A DNA stretch of 64,000 bases from Gammaproteobacteria bacterium (GTDB lineage Bacteria; Pseudomonadota; Gammaproteobacteria; Burkholderiales; Rhodocyclaceae): assembly GCA_018828385.1 (NCBI GenBank), contig JAHJVE010000007.1, forward strand, positions 124,001-188,000, written 5' to 3'. Numbering within the stretch: the first letter of the stretch is position 1; each line of letters starts with the position of its first letter. Under the pieces are notes generated by a model, which worked only from the letters and a program-made list of their open reading frames with translations, was not told the DNA's origin and searched no databases. Shown piece by piece: positions 60,028 through 64,000 of the stretch. The position numbers were made by a program, and so were the translations under genes.

Positions 60028-60471
60028 ATGAGCGATCCGCAAAGCCTCAAGAACATGGGGCTGAAAGCCACTTTTCCCCGACTGAAAATTCTTGAGCTGT
60101 TCGAAACGAGCACTTTGCGCCACATGACGGCTGAAGACGTCTACAAGATGCTGATCGCCGAAAACATGGACATCGGGCTGGCCACCGTTTACCGCGTGCT
60201 CACCCAGTTCGAACAAGCCGGCCTGCTCGAACGCCATTTCTTCGAGTCCGGCAAGGCCGTCTTCGAAATCAACCACGGCAAGCATCACGACCATCTGGTC
60301 TGCATCAACTGCGGCCGCGTCGAGGAGTTCTACGATCCGGAAATCGAAAAGCGCCAGAACGCCATTGCCACTGAGCGCGGCTTCGCCATCCAGGACCATG
60401 CACTTTACCTGTACGCCCAATGCACCAAGGTCGAGTGCCCGCATCGCGATCATCCGGACGCCAAGTCCTGA
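60028..60471 (+). CDS. fur: Ferric uptake regulator Fur
   Basis: The 147-residue Fe(II)-responsive repressor has a winged helix ([36 protein letters not shown]) and the metal-binding [18 protein letters not shown] with His/Cys residues, plus a C-terminal [13 protein letters not shown] 60028 is chosen over longer open frames reaching into bamE. It is divergent from bamE with a 94-bp shared promoter region. Confidence 0.97.
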   Translation: MSDPQSLKNMGLKATFPRLKILELFETSTLRHMTAEDVYKMLIAENMDIGLATVYRVLTQFEQAGLLERHFFESGKAVFEINHGKHHDHLVCINCGRVEEFYDPEIEKRQNAIATERGFAIQDHALYLYAQCTKVECPHRDHPDAKS

Positions 60472-60488
60472 CTTTCTGATTTTCCCCG

Positions 60489-61091
60489 ATGACTGATATC
60501 GCCCTAGTGCCAGGGGCCTGGCTGTCCTCGGCCGGCGCCACCTTTTTGCTGATCGCCCTGGCCGAAATCGGCGACAAAAGTCAGCTCGTCTGCATGACGC
60601 TCGCCGCCCGCCATCGCGGACTCCCGGTAGTACTTGGTGCAGTCGCCGCCTTTGCCTTCCTCAACCTGCTCGCCGTACTTTTCGGCGCGGCGATTGCCGC
60701 CTGGCTGCCGGAATGGGTCGTCACAGCCGCAGTTGCCGCGCTGTTCGGCTTCTTCGGCATCAGTTCGCTGCGTTTCGAGGAAGAGGAAGACGACGAAGAC
60801 ATCGCCGAAAAGCCGGGCCACGGCATCTTCGCTACCACTTTCCTGATGATCTTTCTGGCCGAATTCGGTGACAAGACCCAGATCGCCGTCGCCGGCCTCG
60901 GCAGCACCGCCGACGCCATGGCCACCTGGGTTGGCGCCACGCTGGCGCTGGCCTGCACCTCGATACTCGGCGTTGTCGCCGGCCGGCGATGGCTCAATCG
61001 CCTGCCGCTACACTGGATTCACCGGATCAGCGGCGTTTTTTTCCTGTTGTTGGCACTGTTCGCTGTCTTGCGCCTGCTCGGCATCATTTGA
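60489..61091 (+). CDS. TMEM165/GDT1 family (UPF0016) transporter
   Basis: This 200-residue membrane protein has six helices in two repeats, each with the GDT1 motif E-X-G-D-K-[ST] (AEIGDKSQ near residue 27 and AEFGDKTQ near 126). An acidic linker EEEEDDEDIAEK joins the halves. Bacterial members such as MneA export manganese. It is 17 bp behind fur, so iron and manganese handling may be linked (inference). Confidence 0.88.
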   Translation: MTDIALVPGAWLSSAGATFLLIALAEIGDKSQLVCMTLAARHRGLPVVLGAVAAFAFLNLLAVLFGAAIAAWLPEWVVTAAVAALFGFFGISSLRFEEEEDDEDIAEKPGHGIFATTFLMIFLAEFGDKTQIAVAGLGSTADAMATWVGATLALACTSILGVVAGRRWLNRLPLHWIHRISGVFFLLLALFAVLRLLGII

Positions 61092-61102
61092 ATTTTGGCT
61101 AT

Positions 61103-61135
61103 TTTTTCCGGTTGACCGTAGCAACCGGAAAAAAC
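61103..61135. repeat. Dispersed repeat copy 4: perfect 13-bp palindrome
   Basis: TTTTTTCCGGTTG and CAACCGGAAAAAA pair perfectly around ACCGTAG, filling the 48-bp gap between the convergent GDT1-family and recN genes. The A/T tracts are on the wrong sides for a standard terminator on either strand. It is the most complete member of the repeat family. Confidence 0.8.
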
Positions 61136-61139
61136 GGCT

Positions 61140-62798
61140 TCAAGCCGGCAAACGGAGGAGTTCGCGAGCGTGTTGCAGGGTGATGGCGGAAATTTCTACG
61201 CCACCGAGCATGCGGGCGATTTCCTGGACCCGACCGGCATCGTCGAGCGGCTGGATAGCGCTCAGCGTGACGCCGTCGCGCGTCGCCTTGCTGACTTGCC
61301 ACTGCCAGTTGGCCTGCGCCGCGACCTGCGGCAGGTGGGTGACGCACAGGACCTGGCGTTCGCTTCCCAGTTCACGCAGCAGACGACCAACGATTTCGGC
61401 GACGCCACCGCCGATGCCGACATCGACCTCGTCGAAAATCAGCGTCGGGACGCTGGCTGAGCGCGAAGTGAGTACTTGTATTGCCAGGCTGATGCGCGAC
61501 AGTTCGCCCCCCGAGGCGACCTTGGCGATGGGCTTGGCTTCGTTTCCGGCCAAGCCGCCGATGCGAAATTCGATTTGCTCCAGGCCATAGACGGCGCCAT
61601 CGGCGACCGGCACGAGGGCGACCTCGAAGCGGCCGGAGGAGAGTGCCAGTTGGCGCATGATATCGCTGACGGCCTTGCCCATCTCGGCCGCCGCTTTCTG
61701 GCGGCCAGCCGAAAGTCTTTCGGCTTGGGCCAGATAGTCCTTGCGGGCGGCGGCGACCTTCGTTTCGAGCGCGGCCAGATCGGCCGATTCATCAAGCTCT
61801 GCCAGGCGCTGCCGCCAGCCGGCGAGTAAACCCGGCAATTCCGGCGGCTGGACGCGGTATTTGCGCGAATGGCTCATCACCGCGTCCATCCGGCGCTCGA
61901 CCTGGGCCAGACGCGCCGGGTCAAGATCGGCCCGGTCGGCGTAGCGGCGCAGGGTGGACACGGCGTCGGACAACTCCGCCTGCACCGAGCCGATCAACGC
62001 GGCGACTTCGGCCAGTTCCGGATCGTATTCGGCGAGATTGCCGAGCCTAGTGGCAACGCCGTCGATCTGGCGTTCGCAGGCGGCGTCGTCGTCGGAAAGG
62101 ACAGCCAGCGCGTACTGCGCGCCTTCGATAAGGCTGGCGGCATGGCCGAGGCGGCGGTGTTCGACGTCGAGCGTCGCCCATTCGTCGTCGCCAAAGGCCA
62201 GGGCGTCGAGTTCTCCGATCTGCCATTGCAACTGCTCGCGTTCGCGCTGCAGCATGTCGGCACCGTCGCTGGCCGTGCGCAGCATTTGCTCGGCATCGCG
62301 CCAGATTTTCCAGGCCGCGCCAACTTCACGCGCCAGCCCGCTCAGGCCGGCATGGCTGTCGAGCAGCGTGCGCTGGGCGTCGGCCCGGAGCAGCGACTGG
62401 TGGGCGTGCTGGCCGTGAATATCGACCAGCCACTCGCCGACTTCGCGCATTTGCTGGACGGTAGCCGGCGAGCCGTTGATGTAGGCGCGCGAACGACCGC
62501 CGGCATCGACGACGCGACGGAGCAGCAGTTCGTCGTCGCCATCGAAATCGTTGGCGCGCAGCCACTCGCCGACTTGCGGCTGGGCGGAGATATCGAAAGT
62601 GGCGGCAACTTCCGCCTTGTCGCAGCCGGAACGGACAACGCCGGCATCGGCGCGCTCGCCGAGCGCCAGCGCCAGAGCATCGATCAGGATCGACTTGCCG
62701 GCCCCGGTTTCGCCGGTCAACGCACCGAAACCGGCCAAAAACGAGAGTTCCAGCCGGTCGACAATGACAAAGTCGCGGATTGTCAGGTGACGCAGCAT
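61140..62798 (-). CDS. recN: DNA repair protein RecN
   Basis: This 552-residue SMC-like ATPase has an N-terminal Walker A (LTGETGAGKSILIDALALALGE), long coiled-coil middle and a C-terminal half with ABC signature ASGGELSRISLAIQVL and Walker B TLIFDEVDVGIGG. It acts in double-strand-break repair. ATG 62798 shares its A with the nadK stop (TGATG). Confidence 0.97.
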   Translation of the reverse strand: MLRHLTIRDFVIVDRLELSFLAGFGALTGETGAGKSILIDALALALGERADAGVVRSGCDKAEVAATFDISAQPQVGEWLRANDFDGDDELLLRRVVDAGGRSRAYINGSPATVQQMREVGEWLVDIHGQHAHQSLLRADAQRTLLDSHAGLSGLAREVGAAWKIWRDAEQMLRTASDGADMLQREREQLQWQIGELDALAFGDDEWATLDVEHRRLGHAASLIEGAQYALAVLSDDDAACERQIDGVATRLGNLAEYDPELAEVAALIGSVQAELSDAVSTLRRYADRADLDPARLAQVERRMDAVMSHSRKYRVQPPELPGLLAGWRQRLAELDESADLAALETKVAAARKDYLAQAERLSAGRQKAAAEMGKAVSDIMRQLALSSGRFEVALVPVADGAVYGLEQIEFRIGGLAGNEAKPIAKVASGGELSRISLAIQVLTSRSASVPTLIFDEVDVGIGGGVAEIVGRLLRELGSERQVLCVTHLPQVAAQANWQWQVSKATRDGVTLSAIQPLDDAGRVQEIARMLGGVEISAITLQHARELLRLPA

Positions 62799-63709
62799 CA
62801 AGTTCCCTTCGGCCGCTCGCTCCACTGCAGCTTCTGGCGCAGCATGGCGAAATAGCTGTAGCCCGGCGGATGCAGGAAGGTGATGGCGTGTTCCGAACGG
62901 CGCAGGCGCACGCAATCGCCGCGTTCGAGGTCGAGCGTCACCTGGCCGTCGAAGTGCACGCGCGCGTCTTCGGCATTGGCGATGCGCAGCTCGATGTCGG
63001 CACTGTCATTGACGATGATCGGCCGATTGGTCAGGGCATGCGGGCAGAGCGGGACGAGGGCGATGCCGGCCGTCGTCGGATGCAAAATCGGCCCGCCGGC
63101 CGACATCGAATAGGCCGTCGAGCCGGTCGGCGTGGCGACGATCAGGCCGTCGGAGCGCAGGTTGTAGATGAATTCGCCGTCGATGAACAACTCGAACTCG
63201 ATCATCCGGCCGATGGCGCCCTTGTCGACGACGACATCGTTGAGCGCCAGGTTTTCGGCGATTTCCTTGCCGTCGCGCGTGATTTCGGCGGCGAGCAGCA
63301 TGCGGTTTTCCTGGGCGAAGCGGCCGTCGAGCAGATCGTCCATGCAGGTCAGCAGGTCGTCGCGGGCGATATCGGTCATGAAGCCGAGCCGGCCCTGATT
63401 GACGCCGACCAGCGGCACGCAATAACGGGCCAGGCGACGCGCCGCGTTGAGCATGGTGCCGTCGCCACCGAGCACGATGGCGAGGTCGGCATGGGCGCCG
63501 ATGTCGTTGAAGCCGCAGGTTACCCAGCGCGACAGATCGACCTTCTTGCCAATGTGTTCGGAGGTTTCGCGCTCGATGAACACCGAGACGCCGCGCTCGT
63601 AAAGGTATTCGGCCAGGCCACGCAGGGATTCGGCAATTTCCATGCTGTGGTATTTGCCGACCAGGGCGATGGTCCGGGGATTGCGGAGGGAAGCGAAGCT
63701 TCTGTTCAT
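62798..63709 (-). CDS. nadK: NAD kinase
   Basis: This 303-residue kinase phosphorylates NAD to NADP. The [14 protein letters not shown] start, the catalytic [20 protein letters not shown] and [22 protein letters not shown] are all present. Start choice: ATG 63709 (MNRSF) or 63727; neither has a clear ribosome site. It is translationally coupled to recN and divergent from hrcA. Confidence 0.96.
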   Translation of the reverse strand: MNRSFASLRNPRTIALVGKYHSMEIAESLRGLAEYLYERGVSVFIERETSEHIGKKVDLSRWVTCGFNDIGAHADLAIVLGGDGTMLNAARRLARYCVPLVGVNQGRLGFMTDIARDDLLTCMDDLLDGRFAQENRMLLAAEITRDGKEIAENLALNDVVVDKGAIGRMIEFELFIDGEFIYNLRSDGLIVATPTGSTAYSMSAGGPILHPTTAGIALVPLCPHALTNRPIIVNDSADIELRIANAEDARVHFDGQVTLDLERGDCVRLRRSEHAITFLHPPGYSYFAMLRQKLQWSERPKGT

Positions 63710-63737
63710 GGGGCCGAATTCTTGCATAAAAAAGCTG

Positions 63738-63768
63738 TTGCGGTGCTGACCGCAGATTTTTGTACAAT
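63738..63768 (+). promoter_or_regulatory. Possible promoter for hrcA
   Basis: TTGCGG (63738-63743) and TACAAT (63763-63768) are 19 bases apart, ahead of the hrcA start at 63775. Only six bases separate the -10 from the ATG, so the transcript would be leaderless or start within the first codons. No CIRCE element is visible here. Confidence 0.35.
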
Positions 63769-63774
63769 CCGCCC

Positions 63775-64000
63775 ATGCTTGATGATCGCGCGCGCACCCT
63801 GCTCAAAACCCTGGTCGAACACTACATTGCCGACGGGCAACCGGTCGGCTCGCGGGCGCTGTCCAAATTTTCCGGCCTCGATCTGTCACCGGCGACGATC
63901 CGCAACGTCATGGCCGACCTCGAGGAAGCCGGCTTTGTGGCCAGCCCGCACACCTCGGCCGGACGCATTCCGACGGCCCGCGGCTACCGGCTGTTCGTCG
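63775..64000 (+). CDS. hrcA: Heat-inducible transcription repressor HrcA, 5' part
   Basis: The first 75 codons, to the window edge, match Hrc[54 protein letters not shown] is its winged HTH, followed by [19 protein letters not shown]. HrcA represses groESL and dnaK operons via CIRCE. It is divergent from nadK, as in many betaproteobacteria. The rest of the gene lies outside the window. Confidence 0.95.
   Translation, partial: MLDDRARTLLKTLVEHYIADGQPVGSRALSKFSGLDLSPATIRNVMADLEEAGFVASPHTSAGRIPTARGYRLFV

Noticed and set aside
61103..61135. Bidirectional terminator between the GDT1-family gene and recN
   Set aside because: The T-run is 5' and the A-run 3' of the stem on both strands, the reverse of an intrinsic terminator, so it is listed as a repeat.

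Overview
The window looks like a chromosomal segment of a betaproteobacterium, most likely Rhodocyclales (Dechloromonas/Azonexus-like). The basis is gene order and protein character: a 14-subunit nuo operon behind tpiA-secG-tRNA-Leu, the rlmE-ftsH-folP-glmM block, dapB next to carAB, and fur/bamE/recN/nadK/hrcA. The genus is an inference from memory; no database search was possible.

Layout. (1) 1-965: the 5' part of hoxF (NAD-reducing [NiFe] hydrogenase diaphorase subunit), minus strand, running off the left edge. (2) 1187-5866: fabI, then an overlapping gene pair (kinase-like protein plus CX5R dual-specificity-type phosphatase), then a MaoC-hydratase/phosphotransacetylase fusion and acetate kinase. 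A well-formed promoter before the fusion gene contains a CTGC-N3-GCAG palindrome, as expected for the polyhydroxyalkanoate regulator PhaR. (3) 6073-8967: nrdJ, the B12-dependent ribonucleotide reductase, preceded by two NrdR boxes in ideal spacing.

(4) About 9.0-28.9 kb is an accessory catabolic island. A LysR gene diverges from a co-oriented run: PrpF-type isomerase, TRAP transporter (dctP-Q-M), itaconyl-CoA-hydratase-like protein, CoA-transferase, CitE lyase, a fumarase/aspartase-superfamily protein strongly resembling fungal trans-aconitate decarboxylase Tad1, a second LysR, tcuA and tcuB. A terminator follows, then an MFS transporter, a D-2-hydroxyacid dehydrogenase, a second PrpF and an OprD-type porin. 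Read together these predict tricarballylate -> cis-aconitate -> trans-aconitate -> itaconate -> itaconyl-CoA -> citramalyl-CoA -> acetyl-CoA + pyruvate, with uptake and regulation encoded alongside. This is the most interesting system in the window. The island edges carry short related repeats (three tandem copies at 9010-9068 and an inverted copy at 28736-28752), a decayed LysR fragment and about 575 bp of non-coding sequence.

(5) 28.9-43.9 kb, minus strand: a Nudix hydrolase and the complete nuoA-N complex I operon. (6) 44.0-63.7 kb: housekeeping genes, including tRNA-Leu(GAG), secG, tpiA, glmM, folP, ftsH, rlmE, yhbY, greA, carB, carA, an ArcB-like hybrid histidine kinase, dapB, bamE, fur, a GDT1-family transporter, recN and nadK. 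(7) From 63775 the first 75 codons of hrcA run off the right edge.

A short repeat with core GCTACGGTCAACC recurs at several places (2.0, 28.8, 50.5 and 61.1 kb), once as a perfect 13-bp stem between convergent genes and once inside the yhbY coding tail. No rRNA, CRISPR array, integrase or intact transposase gene was seen.
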